Shown here: positions 51,451-59,640 of the stretch, piece by piece
How the letters are laid out: each line of letters begins with the position of its first letter
How positions within the stretch are numbered: position 1 is the first letter of the stretch
NCBI GenBank assembly: GCA_000720995.1
Contig: JOEL01000013.1
Span: 238,591-302,590, forward strand
Direction of reading: 5' to 3'
Origin: Streptomyces celluloflavus
Lineage (GTDB): Bacteria > Actinomycetota > Actinomycetes > Streptomycetales > Streptomycetaceae
DNA: 64,000 nt
Notes under the pieces: model-generated
What the model was told of the DNA's origin: nothing
Databases searched by the model: none
Seen by the model: only the letters and a program-made list of their open reading frames with translations
Made by a program: the position numbers and the translations under genes

Positions 51451-52266
51451 TCACAGCAACCGTGACTCGACGGCGCGCACGCCGGCCTCGAAGCGGGTAC
51501 GGGCGTCCAGGCAGCGCATGATCTCGGCGACATGGCGCCGGTAGGTCCGCAGCGAGACCGCCATCTCCCGGGCGGCGACCGCGTCGGTGACCCCCAGGCG
51601 CAGCCGCTGGAGCACCTGGCGCGCGATCTCGGTGTGCAGGTATCCGTCCAACTGGCGGCTGTCGGCCCATGGTTGCGCCGCGGCCCAGGCGCTGTCCACC
51701 AGACGGCCCAGGGACCGGACCGTGGCCTCGTCCTTGACCAGCAGGCCCTTCGCGCCATCGTCGTCCGCCGCCTCGGACCACACCAGAGCGGTCCGGCCGT
51801 CCACCACCACGGTCGGGGTGAGCCCGCAGCCGGCCGAGCGGACGCCGGCGCGTTCGGTGATCCGGGGCGGCAGCCACACGGGGAGGCGGCCCGCCACCAG
51901 CAGGCGGACGGTGAGCGGTGGCCGGTCCGCGGCGGTCGGGTGCCGCTCCAGCGCGTCCCGCAGCACCGTCAGGAGTTCCGGGCCGCCGGGGAGGGCCGCG
52001 GTGACCGTCCGGCGGGCGCCGCCCACCACATGGGCGACCAGTTCCTGCGGTGCGGCCAGGGCCCGTGCCGGCAGTGCGGTCAGCCGCTGGTCGGGCAGGG
52101 CACGTAACGCTGAGACGGCGGTGTCGACCAAGTCCCGGGTGTGCAGCAGGACTTGCTCGACCGGGTCGGCGTGGGGCGCCGCGGCCGGCTGCCGTAACGG
52201 ACGGGCGGGCGGGGCCGGGAGCGGGCCCGCTTCCTCGTGTGTCAGAAACGCGCGCTCCCCGCTCAC
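51451..52266 (-). CDS. LuxR-type HTH regulator (paralog B)
   Basis: 271 residues from a GTG at 52266 (V-S-G-E-R-A); the longer frame upstream is Arg/Pro-rich non-protein composition. It has the same architecture as its neighbour: HPTAADRPPLTVRLLVAGRL in the sensor part, and QRLRLGVTDAVAAREMAVSL then RTYRRHVAEIMRCLDARTRF in the C-terminal helix-turn-helix. The tandem arrangement suggests duplication and possibly heterodimers. Confidence 0.8.
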   Translation of the reverse strand: MSGERAFLTHEEAGPLPAPPARPLRQPAAAPHADPVEQVLLHTRDLVDTAVSALRALPDQRLTALPARALAAPQELVAHVVGGARRTVTAALPGGPELLTVLRDALERHPTAADRPPLTVRLLVAGRLPVWLPPRITERAGVRSAGCGLTPTVVVDGRTALVWSEAADDDGAKGLLVKDEATVRSLGRLVDSAWAAAQPWADSRQLDGYLHTEIARQVLQRLRLGVTDAVAAREMAVSLRTYRRHVAEIMRCLDARTRFEAGVRAVESRLL

Positions 52267-52688
52267 CGTCCCACCACCACCGGCCGCCCGGACGGGTGTT
52301 CCGAGGGGGATAAGTGGTCCTGGCGGGGGCCGGTGCCCTCGCCCGGCGACCGGTGTGCGAGCCGGCCGACGGCGGGTCCGGGTCGCCCCGGCGGGCCCGT
52401 CGGCCCCTCCGGCCTTCTTGCCACGAGAAACACCCCCGCACCCCGGTGCACCACGGCGTGGTGCTCGCCTGCCTCGTTCCGGCCCGGCACCCGGGCGACC
52501 GCGAAGCGGCCAACGAGTTGGTCCTCTTGAGCAATCGGTCGCAATATACCGCACATGCGTTCTGACTGGTGAGGGGTTGATCACCGACTGTCGCCCCGCC
52601 CCGGACCGGCCCGGGTCCGACGGCGGTCAGCCGTCATCCGCCGCCCACGGCACGCCACTTGACGGACTCCCGGGAGCGCCGCCGGACT
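52267..52688. other. 422-bp gap upstream of the LuxR pair, promoter-like patch
   Basis: The segment 52521-52580 (GTTGGTCCTCTTGAGCAATC then GGTCGCAATATACCGC) is relatively AT-rich and probably holds the promoter of the minus-strand regulator pair. The remainder shows no supported gene. Confidence 0.4.
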
Positions 52689-53822
52689 TCAGGGCCTCCC
52701 CCGGTACAGCTCCTTCGCGATGACGGAGCGCTGCACCTCGGTGGCGCCTTCGTAGATCCGCGGGGCACGCACCTCGCGGTAGAGGTGCTCCAGCAGATGG
52801 CCGCGGTGCAGCGCGCGGGCACCGTGGATCTGGACGGCCGCGTCCACGACGTACTGCGCGGTCTCGGTCGCCAGCAGCTTGGCCATCGCCGCGCGGCGGA
52901 CGATCTCCGGGTCCCCCATGTCGTACGCGGAGGCGGCCGCGTACACCAGCAGGCGGGCGGACTCGACGCGGGTGGCCATCTCGGCGAGCTGGTGGCCGAC
53001 GGACTGGAGGTCCTTGAGCGGGCCGCCGAACGCCGTGCGCGCACCCGCGTACGTCAGCGCCGCGTCCAGCGCGGCCTGCGCCATACCGACCGCGAAGGCG
53101 CCCACGCTCGGCCGGAAGAGGTTCAGGGTGCGCATCGCGACCCCGAACCCGCGGTCCACCTCGCCGAGCACATCGGCGCGGGTCACCGGTACCCCGTCGA
53201 ACTCCAGGGTGCCGATCGGGTGCGGGCTGAGCATGTCCACATGGCTGCCGGTCAGGCCCGGCCGCCCGGCGGGCACCAGGAACGCGGTGATGCCGCGGGC
53301 GCCGGGCGCGCCGCCGGTGCGGGCGAAGACGGTCGCGAAGTCGGCCTCGGGGGCGTTGGAGATCCAGCACTTCTCGCCGGTCAGCCGCCAGCCGTCCGGG
53401 CCGTCGGGCTCGGCGGCCAGGGCGAGCGCCGCGGCGTCCGAACCGGCGCCCGGCTCGCTCAGCGCGAAGGAGGCGACCGCGCGCCCGGCGGTCACCTCCG
53501 GCAGCCAGCGGGCCCGCTGCGCCGCGCTCCCGGACTGGACGATCGGGTAGGCGCCCAGCCCCTGGAGGGCCAGCGCGGTCTCGGCCTCGGTGCACTCCTG
53601 TGCGAGGGACTCCCGCAACAGGCAGAGATCGAGGGCGCGCAGCCCTCCTTCGGCGGGGAACATCCGCTCCAGCAGGCCGAGTTGGCCGAGGGCGGCGACC
53701 AGCGGACGGTTGACCCGGCCCGGTGTCCCGTCCGCCGCCAGGGGACGCAGCCGCTCGGCCGTCAGCGTGCGCAGCCGCGCACACCATTCCCGGTCGTCCT
53801 CTGCCAGCGCGAATGCGGTCAC
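52689..53822 (-). CDS. Acyl-CoA dehydrogenase
   Basis: 377 residues from a GTG at 53822. The FAD/acyl-CoA dehydrogenase pattern is complete: ASFALSEPGAGSDAAALALA, WRLTGEKCWISNAPEAD, RTAFGGPLKDLQSVGHQLAE, and the catalytic Glu in RAPRIYEGATEVQR near the C-terminus. It is divergent from an aryl-CoA ligase pseudogene, and a motif shared with the enoyl-CoA hydratase promoter lies 43 bp upstream. It probably acts in ring-derived acyl-CoA beta-oxidation. Confidence 0.93.
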   Translation of the reverse strand: MTAFALAEDDREWCARLRTLTAERLRPLAADGTPGRVNRPLVAALGQLGLLERMFPAEGGLRALDLCLLRESLAQECTEAETALALQGLGAYPIVQSGSAAQRARWLPEVTAGRAVASFALSEPGAGSDAAALALAAEPDGPDGWRLTGEKCWISNAPEADFATVFARTGGAPGARGITAFLVPAGRPGLTGSHVDMLSPHPIGTLEFDGVPVTRADVLGEVDRGFGVAMRTLNLFRPSVGAFAVGMAQAALDAALTYAGARTAFGGPLKDLQSVGHQLAEMATRVESARLLVYAAASAYDMGDPEIVRRAAMAKLLATETAQYVVDAAVQIHGARALHRGHLLEHLYREVRAPRIYEGATEVQRSVIAKELYRGRP

Positions 53823-53864
53823 GAGGCGGCTCCCTGGTAGCGGTCCTCTGTCGCGTTCTGTTGC

Positions 53865-53881
53865 CTGTCGTCACGAACACG
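53865..53881. promoter_or_regulatory. 17-bp motif shared with the distant catabolic operon, copy 1
   Basis: CTGTCGTCACGAACACG lies 43 bp upstream of the acyl-CoA dehydrogenase start. It matches CTGTCGTCATGAGCACG at 63936-63952 at 15 of 17 positions, in the same orientation. It is a candidate binding site of the PaaX-type regulator, also positioned to control the divergent ligase. Confidence 0.55.
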
Positions 53882-54042
53882 TTACGCCGGCGGCGGATCC
53901 GTACGGCAGTTCCCGGCCGGTTCCCGCACCGGCCGGGCCGGCTGCTCCGCCCGGTCCGGCCCTCTCTCGCACCGGCCTCCAGAGTCCCCCATCCCTTCCC
54001 CGGCCGCCCGTCGGCCACCTCGGCGCAAGGGGGCGCCTGTCC

Positions 54043-54875
54043 ATGGAGCCACGGTCCTCGGCCCACACCGACACCTTCACCCGCGACCGGCTGCCGCCCC
54101 CCGGGCAGTGGCCGCGCCTCACGGATCTGGGCTATCCGGACCGGCTGAACTGCGGCACCGAGCTGCTGGACGCCACGATCGGGCGGCTGGGCCCCGACCG
54201 GCCCGCGATGCGCGACGCGAACGGCCCCGTGTGGACGTACGGGCAGCTGCGCGACCGGGTCGACGCGATCGCCCGCGCCCGCACCGACGACCTGGGGGTG
54301 CGGCCGGGCAACCGGGTGCTGCTGCGCGGCCCGACCACCCCGTGGCTGGCCGCCTGCTGGCCGGCGGTGATGAAGGCGGGCGCGGTCGCGGTGACCGTCC
54401 TGGCCGCGCACCGCCCGCCCGAGCTCGCCACGATCTGCCGGCTCGCACGGGTGCGGTACGCGCTGTGCGACGCCCGCTCCGTCGCGGACCTGGCGCGGGC
54501 CGGGGTCTTGGGGCTGCGGATCACGGTGTACGGCGGGGACGGGCCGGACGATCTGCGGCGGCTGGCCCGGCGCCGCACCGGGCCGTTCGAGGCCGTCGCG
54601 ACGGCCGCCGACGATGTCGCGCTGATCGCCTTCACCTCTGGCACGACCGGCCGCCCCAAGGGCTGTATGCGCATGTGGTGCTGCGGGCCGGCGTCCCGCG
54701 GGGCGCGGCGACCGCCGCCGCGCTGCGCACCTTCACCAAGTCCGGGATCGCGCCGTACAAATGCCCGCGCGAGATCGTCTTCCACACCGCCCTGCCGCGC
54801 ACCCCGACCGGCAAACTCCAGCGCTTCCGGCTGCGCCCCGGCGCCCTGGAGCGCGGCGGACCCGCTCTAGAGTGA
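54043..54875 (+). pseudogene. Aryl-CoA (2-aminobenzoate/benzoate-type) ligase with internal deletion and frameshift
   Basis: From the ATG at 54043 the frame encodes the first ~208 residues of an AMP-forming ligase (LGYPDRLNCGTELLDATIGR ... DVALIAFTSGTTGRPKGCM). It then shifts: in another frame, starting around 54660, the family C-terminus appears (AHVVLRAGVPRG ... KSGIAPYKCPREIVFHTALP, RTPTGKLQRFRLR) and stops at 54875. The P-loop and the C-terminal lysine motif are joined directly, so roughly 260 residues of the middle are missing with loss of frame. Family proteins are ~540 residues. PKGCM is typical of 2-aminobenzoate-CoA ligases, in keeping with the 2-aminobenzoyl-CoA monooxygenase-like gene nearby. 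The gene cannot give an active enzyme. Confidence 0.85.
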
Positions 54876-54879
54876 GCCG

Positions 54880-55743
54880 GTGAACGACCGTCAGACGCAG
54901 CGCACCCCACGGTCCTTGATCGTCACGTTCTACGGCGCCTACGGGCGCGGCGGACCGGACGGCCCCGGCACGGCGGCCGGACCGGTGCCGGTCGCCGCCC
55001 TGATCCGGCTGCTCGGCGTGGTCGGTGTGACGCCGCCGTCGGTGCGTTCCGCCGTCTCCCGCCTCAAGCACCGCGGGCTGCTCGTCGCGGAGCGCACGCC
55101 CGCGGGGGCCGCCGCGTACGGTCTCTCCGACGCGGCCCGCCAGTTGCTGGCGGACGGCGACCGGCGGATCTACGGCCGCCCGGCCGCGCGGCTGTCCGAC
55201 GGCTGGGTGCTGGCCGTCTTCTCCGTCCCCGAGGCGGAGCGGCACAAGCGCCATCTGCTGCGCTCGCGGCTGTCCCGGCTGGGCTTCGGCACCGCCGCGC
55301 CGGGCGTGTGGATCGCCCCCGCACACCTCTGCGAGGAGACCCGGCACACCCTGGAACGCCTTCAACTCGCCCCGTACGTCGATCTTTTCACGGGCCGTCA
55401 TGCCGGTTTCGAGCCCACCGCGCGGTCGGTGGCGCGGTGGTGGGACCTGGACGCCATCGCCGCGCAGCACCGCGCCTTCCTCGCCACGCACGAGCCGGTC
55501 CTGCGCCGGTGGACGGGCCGGGGCAAGGTGCCGCCCGAGGCCGCGTACCACGACTATCTGCTGGCCCTGGACGCCTGGCGCCGCCTCCCCTACGCGGACC
55601 CCGGACTGCCCTCTCCCCTCCTGCCGGAGGACTGGCCGGGCGGCCGCGCGGCGGAGGTGTTCGGCCGGCTGCACACCACCCTGCGGGCGGCGGGCGCCCG
55701 TTACGTGCGCGACGAACCCGGCCGCGCCGCGGGCGCCGGCTGA
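54880..55743 (+). CDS. paaX: PaaX-family transcriptional repressor
   Basis: 287 residues from the GTG at 54880, 4 bp after the ligase pseudogene. N-terminal winged helix (SLIVTFYGAYGR, GVTPPSVRSAVSRLKHRGLL) and the PaaX C-terminal domain (LSRLGFGTAAPGVWIAP, PEAAYHDYLLALDAWRRLPY) are present. PaaX regulators respond to aryl-CoA thioesters such as phenylacetyl-CoA and repress aromatic-acid catabolism. Here it probably controls the acyl-CoA dehydrogenase, the ligase and the enoyl-CoA hydratase/ACMR operon. The last two visible C-terminal stretches are Gly/Ala rich. Confidence 0.88.
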   Translation: MNDRQTQRTPRSLIVTFYGAYGRGGPDGPGTAAGPVPVAALIRLLGVVGVTPPSVRSAVSRLKHRGLLVAERTPAGAAAYGLSDAARQLLADGDRRIYGRPAARLSDGWVLAVFSVPEAERHKRHLLRSRLSRLGFGTAAPGVWIAPAHLCEETRHTLERLQLAPYVDLFTGRHAGFEPTARSVARWWDLDAIAAQHRAFLATHEPVLRRWTGRGKVPPEAAYHDYLLALDAWRRLPYADPGLPSPLLPEDWPGGRAAEVFGRLHTTLRAAGARYVRDEPGRAAGAG

Positions 55744-55755
55744 GCCGCGGGCGCC

Positions 55756-56520
55756 TCAGCGGCGGCGCTGCTGCGGTGCGCCGGCGGCGGCCGGCCGGGG
55801 CCGGGCGGCGGCGATGACCGAGACCACGTCCTTGAACGAACCGCACATCCGGGTGCCGGCGACCGCGGCCAGCTCGCCGAAGGTGCCGATGCCGTACGTC
55901 ACCGCGACCGGCTCCATGCGCGCGGTGACCGCCATCCGCATGTCCCCGACGGTGTCCCCCACGTACGCGCTCTCCCAGGGTGCGACCCCCAGCCGGCCGG
56001 CCGCCCGCAGCACCATCTCCGGGTGCGGTTTGCCCCGCCTGACCACGTCCTGCCCGATGACGGGACCAACCAGGTCGCGGATGCCCATGACGTCCAGCAG
56101 CGCCTCGGCGCTGCGGGTGGTCTTGGACGTGGCGACGGCCAGCTCGACGCCGTGGGCGCGCAGCGCGGAGAGTCCGGCCGTGACGCCGGGGAAGAGCAAC
56201 TGCGGCCCCTGGCACAGGACCTCGTAGGAGAACAGCTCGCGGTAGCGGGAGATGGCGGCCTGCACCCGGCCGTCCTCCTCCGGCCTGCCCAGCAGCCGCC
56301 CGAAAGCCTGGCCGGGCGGGCGGCCGATGGCGGCGGCGGCCTGCCGCGCGGTCACCGAACAGCCCTGCTCCGAGGCCACCTTGACCAGCAGCTTGCTGAT
56401 CGGGGGCAGAGTGTTGGCGAGGGTGCCGTCGAGGTCGAAGACCGCGGCCCTGATCGTCTCGCCGCCGGCGCCGCGCACGCCTCGTGCAGGACGCTCGCCG
56501 ACTTCCGCTGATACGCGCAT
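55756..56520 (-). CDS. HAD-superfamily phosphatase next to butyrolactone genes
   Basis: 254 residues from the ATG at 56520. Motifs: AAVFDLDGTLANTLPPISKL (I), AVATSKTTRSAEALLD (II), RRGKPHPEMVLRAAGRL (III) and SAYVGDTVGDMRMA (IV), with the helical cap of phosphoglycolate-phosphatase relatives. AfsA-type synthesis passes through a phosphorylated butenolide that needs dephosphorylation, so a phosphatase beside receptor and synthase genes is suggestive. A weak ARE-like sequence lies upstream at 56722-56746. Direct evidence for that role is lacking. Confidence 0.85.
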   Translation of the reverse strand: MRVSAEVGERPARGVRGAGGETIRAAVFDLDGTLANTLPPISKLLVKVASEQGCSVTARQAAAAIGRPPGQAFGRLLGRPEEDGRVQAAISRYRELFSYEVLCQGPQLLFPGVTAGLSALRAHGVELAVATSKTTRSAEALLDVMGIRDLVGPVIGQDVVRRGKPHPEMVLRAAGRLGVAPWESAYVGDTVGDMRMAVTARMEPVAVTYGIGTFGELAAVAGTRMCGSFKDVVSVIAAARPRPAAAGAPQQRRR

Positions 56521-56721
56521 GACTGGAGACCTTTCCGGGTTCCGAATGGATGCAGTGGCTCTGGTGACGTGGCCGGCTCGGCTGGTTTCGGGCGGCTGGG
56601 CGGTCGACGGCAGACGGGGGCAGAGGCGGTCTCGCCAGGGCGCACTGCTGTCCAAGAGCGGCGCGCGACCGTCAAGGCGACTTCACGGAAGGGATCGTCC
56701 CGTTTGCCGCCTCCGCAGATT

Positions 56722-56746
56722 TAAAAACCGCCTGCGCTGTTTGTCA
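56722..56746. promoter_or_regulatory. Weak ARE-like site upstream of the HAD gene
   Basis: TAAAAACCGCCTGCGCTGTT followed by TGTC resembles the autoregulatory element pattern of butyrolactone receptors, but less well than the three sites at 56903, 58771 and 59545. The wider gap 56521-56985 has no gene. Confidence 0.35.
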
Positions 56747-56902
56747 ATGTGCCGTTGCCACACCGTCCCGAGTGGACCGCACCGCCCCACAGCCCTTGTC
56801 CGACCGTGCCGATCCCGGCCTGTTACACCTATCGGCGGCCGATCCGACGGACGATCACTTCACGACAGGTGGACGGGCATCCGGCCATCTCGACGCAGAA
56901 TA

Positions 56903-56928
56903 GCGAACCGCATGGTTGGTTTTCTATG
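56903..56928. promoter_or_regulatory. ARE box 1 (butyrolactone receptor operator)
   Basis: GCGAACCGCATGGTTGGTTT then TCTATG. It shares ACCGCATGGTTGG with the box at 58771 and, as its reverse complement (AGAAAACCAACCATGCGG), aligns with the box at 59545. It lies 58 bp upstream of the GTG chosen for the first receptor gene, which supports that start over the ATG at 56926 that would overlap the box. Confidence 0.75.
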
Positions 56929-56985
56929 TACACTCAGCTCGCAGCCGTACCAGAGAGCAGCCGCACTAGAGACGGGACGGACACC

Positions 56986-57627
56986 GTGCCCACGCAGCAT
57001 CGCGCCATCCAGAGCCGCCAGGCGCTCATCCGCTCGGCCGCCGAGACCTTCCTGGAAAAGGGCGTGCCCGCCTCGGGCATGGTCGAAATCAGCCGGCGGG
57101 CCCGCCTGAGCAAAGGGGCGCTCTACTTCCACTTCACGTCCAAGGACGACCTGACGCTCGCGGTGCGCGACGCCGCGCTCGGCACGCTCCGGGGCGTCGA
57201 GGACGCCTTCGCCCGCTCCCCGCAGCCGCTGGCGACCGCCGTTCAGGACTTCGCGGTCGCGCTGTTCGACCAGGTGGAATCCGACGCGGTGCTGCGCGCG
57301 GGGCTGCGGCTGCGGCCGGAGACCGCGCCCGGACTCGACATCTACGCCCTGGAGCAGCGCTGGTACGCGCTCTTCCTCGACAAGGCGATGACCTGCGAGC
57401 CCGGGGAGCGCCTCGGGCCGGACGGGCAGCAGCGCCCGGACAGTGAACCGCGGCGCACCGCACAGCTGTTGACCTCGGTCGTGGTGGGTCTGCTGCACCT
57501 CGGCGGCGAGGACCGGTCGTGGTGGGACAAGGAGGCCGTCGTCGGCCTGTGGGCGCTGCTGTCGGGGATGTCCGGCCGGGAGGCGGCGGCCGGCATCCCG
57601 GCGCCGGCCCAGATCCCGGCCGGCTGA
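56986..57627 (+). CDS. Gamma-butyrolactone receptor-like TetR regulator (first copy)
   Basis: 213 residues from the GTG at 56986. The TetR/ArpA-ScbR-type helix-turn-helix is RHRAIQSRQALI-like, then MVEISRRARLSKGALYFHFT, the hallmark K-G-A-L-Y-F-H-F turn of butyrolactone receptors. A Trp in the ligand domain (LEQRWYALFLDKA) corresponds to the Trp that is essential for ligand response in this family. It differs clearly from the second receptor at 58878, and may be a pseudo-receptor sensing another signal or end product. It follows ARE box 1, so autoregulation is likely. Confidence 0.85.
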   Translation: MPTQHRAIQSRQALIRSAAETFLEKGVPASGMVEISRRARLSKGALYFHFTSKDDLTLAVRDAALGTLRGVEDAFARSPQPLATAVQDFAVALFDQVESDAVLRAGLRLRPETAPGLDIYALEQRWYALFLDKAMTCEPGERLGPDGQQRPDSEPRRTAQLLTSVVVGLLHLGGEDRSWWDKEAVVGLWALLSGMSGREAAAGIPAPAQIPAG

Positions 57628-57686
57628 CCCGGCCCGGCAGGGCGGCCGCACCGCGAACCCCGCGGCACCGCCCGACCGTCCGTGCG

Positions 57687-58706
57687 TCAGATCTCGACCA
57701 GCACCGCCCCGATGTGCCGTCCCTGCGTCAGCTCGCACAGGGCCCGAGGCGCCTGCTCGATCCCCCGCAGCATGGCGTGCGGGAAGACCAGCGAGCCGTC
57801 CCGCAGGCCCTGCCCGAACTCCTTCGTCCACTCGGCGGGCAGATCCGGGTGGGCATGCAGTCCGAAACCACGCAGCGCGACCCGGCGGGTGATGATCAGC
57901 CCCGCGTCCAGCCCGATCACGGAGGAGGCACCGCCGTCCCCGCCCAACTGAGTGGAGAGCGCGCCGACCAGTGCGAACCTCGCATCGGCGCGGGCCACCG
58001 TGAGCGCCGCCGCGAGCTGTTCGCCGGCCACGGTGTCCAGCACGACATCGATGCCGTCGGGGGCCGCCCGGCGCAGCTGTTCCGCGATCGGCCCCGCGCC
58101 GCGTACGACCGTGTCGTCATATCCCAGCTCGGCCCGCAACCGGGCGGCCTTGTGCGCGGATCCGGTGCTGCCCACGACCCGGCCCGCGCCCAGCCGCCGG
58201 GCGATCTGGCCGGCCAGGCTGCCCACCCCGCCGGCCGCGCCGGTGACGAACACGGTGTCCCCGGGCCGGACCTCGGCCACCCGGCGCAGCGCACCCCAGG
58301 CGGTCGCGCCCTGCGACAGATGCGCCGCGGGCGACGGCAGCGCGGATGGGTCGAGCCGCCTCAGCCGCGCCTCCTCGACGGCAGCGAATTCCCGCCAGCC
58401 ATACGGATGCTCGACGAGCTCGCCGGGTGCGAAGCCGCCGTCCGGCGCCGCCACGACCTCGCCGACCGCCGCGCCCCACAGTGCCCGGCCCGGTTCGAAG
58501 GACGGCATCGGCAGCCGGACGCCGGTCATCCGCGTACGCATCGCCGCGGTCACCGCCATCAGGCGGGTGCGCACCAGCACCTGACCGGGCCCCGGCTCGG
58601 GCACCGGTACCTCGGCGACGGTGAAGTGACCGCCGGTCAACTCGCCCTGGACGTGGTGGGCAAGGCGTACCTCCCGGTGCATGGCGGGGACGGCGACGGG
58701 GGACAT
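57687..58706 (-). CDS. MDR-family NAD(P)H-dependent reductase (quinone oxidoreductase-like)
   Basis: 339 residues from the ATG at 58706, preceded by AGGAG. The cofactor motif is VFVTGAAGGVGSLAGQIARR; other MDR features are FEPGRALWGAAVGEVVAAPD and LSQGATAWGALRRVAEVRPG. It lacks the Cys/His catalytic-zinc ligands, so it belongs to the zinc-free leukotriene-B4-dehydrogenase/quinone-reductase branch, which reduces activated C=C bonds. It is divergent from the second receptor across ARE box 2. Reduction of the butenolide double bond in signal synthesis is therefore a plausible task, but this is inference. Confidence 0.85.
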   Translation of the reverse strand: MSPVAVPAMHREVRLAHHVQGELTGGHFTVAEVPVPEPGPGQVLVRTRLMAVTAAMRTRMTGVRLPMPSFEPGRALWGAAVGEVVAAPDGGFAPGELVEHPYGWREFAAVEEARLRRLDPSALPSPAAHLSQGATAWGALRRVAEVRPGDTVFVTGAAGGVGSLAGQIARRLGAGRVVGSTGSAHKAARLRAELGYDDTVVRGAGPIAEQLRRAAPDGIDVVLDTVAGEQLAAALTVARADARFALVGALSTQLGGDGGASSVIGLDAGLIITRRVALRGFGLHAHPDLPAEWTKEFGQGLRDGSLVFPHAMLRGIEQAPRALCELTQGRHIGAVLVEI

Positions 58707-58770
58707 CGGGCAGCTCCTATCACACTCGGTGGCGAAGCGCAGGATCACGCCACCGGACACTCGCTTGGTT

Positions 58771-58797
58771 GAATACCGCATGGTTGGCTTCTTTATG
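58771..58797. promoter_or_regulatory. ARE box 2
   Basis: GAATACCGCATGGTTGGCTT then CTTTATG, 13-bp core identity with box 1. It lies between the reductase (start 58706) and the second receptor (start 58878) and can serve both divergent promoters. Confidence 0.75.
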
Positions 58798-58877
58798 ATG
58801 CGGAAACCGAATCCGCGGCCACCAGCAGCGGGTCATACGGACACAACAACTCCAAGAAACCATACGGAGGACGATCG

Positions 58878-59495
58878 GTGGCCAAGCAGGAACGCGCAGT
58901 GCGCACGCGACGTGCCGTCATCGAAGCAGCAGCCCACGTCATCGGCACACGCGGGTACCAGGCCGCCACGATGGCAGAGATCATCCAACGTGCCGGGGTC
59001 ACCAAGGGTGCCGTCTATTTCCACTTCACGTCCAAGGACGCCCTCGCCCGCGCCGTCATCAAGGAGCAGACCGAGCCGTTCCTCCCGCCGGTCAGCGAGT
59101 CCCGGTTACAGGACGCGATCGACTTCACCCACCAGGTGGCGCAAGGGCTCCGTACCGATCCGCTGTTGCAGGCGGGCACCCGGATCGCGGTGGAGACGAC
59201 GTTCAGCGACGATCCGCTGGTCCCGTACCAGGCATGGACCGACATCATCACGAACCTGTTCAGCGAGGCCCGGGAGAACGGGGAGCTGCTGCCGGCGGTC
59301 GTGCCGGAGCGGGCGGCCGAGTTCTTCGTCTCCGCCTATATGGGGGTGCAGTTGTTCTCGCGGGCGGCGACGGATCGCGCCGATCTGCCGGAGCGCGTCA
59401 CCACCCTGTGGCGGCACACCTTGCCGGGTCTGGCCTCGCCCGGTGCGCTCAGCCATCTCGACCCGCACGGCCGCAGTATCGAGATCGCCGTCTGA
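58878..59495 (+). CDS. scbR: Gamma-butyrolactone receptor (ScbR/ArpA family)
   Basis: 205 residues from the GTG at 58878 with GGAGG upstream. The N-terminus MAKQERAVRTRRAVIEAAAH and MAEIIQRAGVTKGAVYFHFT match ScbR closely, as do ARENGELLPAVVPERAAEFF and the ligand-pocket Trp (VPYQAWTDIITNLF). It binds ARE sites and is released by gamma-butyrolactones, de-repressing antibiotic production genes. It lies just upstream of the AfsA synthase gene, the usual pairing. Confidence 0.92.
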   Translation: MAKQERAVRTRRAVIEAAAHVIGTRGYQAATMAEIIQRAGVTKGAVYFHFTSKDALARAVIKEQTEPFLPPVSESRLQDAIDFTHQVAQGLRTDPLLQAGTRIAVETTFSDDPLVPYQAWTDIITNLFSEARENGELLPAVVPERAAEFFVSAYMGVQLFSRAATDRADLPERVTTLWRHTLPGLASPGALSHLDPHGRSIEIAV

Positions 59496-59544
59496 CCTGG
59501 CCGTCCACAGTCCCTCCGGCGGAAGAACGGTCCGCGCGCAGCTA

Positions 59545-59570
59545 GAAAACAGACCGTGTGGTTTGTATCT
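59545..59570. promoter_or_regulatory. ARE box 3
   Basis: GAAAACAGACCGTGTGGTTT then GTATCT, close to the published-type consensus (AAACA..ACCG..CGGTTTGT). It lies 71 bp upstream of the AfsA gene start, so the receptor should control signal synthesis. Confidence 0.75.
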
Positions 59571-59640
59571 TGGTGCGCGGGCCGACACCGAGGTCCAGCC
59601 CGCCAGGGCGCCGAGAGCCCGCCCATCAGAAAGGGACTCC

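Noticed and set aside
54043-54875. Sequencing frameshift in an otherwise intact CoA ligase
   Set aside because: A single base error cannot explain it: about 260 residues between the P-loop and the C-terminal lysine motif are absent, so it is a real deletion or an assembly collapse.
56749-56985. Upstream extension of the first butyrolactone receptor (ATG at 56926 or earlier)
   Set aside because: It would place ARE box 1 inside or over the start, and the extra residues are not family-like. The GTG at 56986 begins where homology begins.
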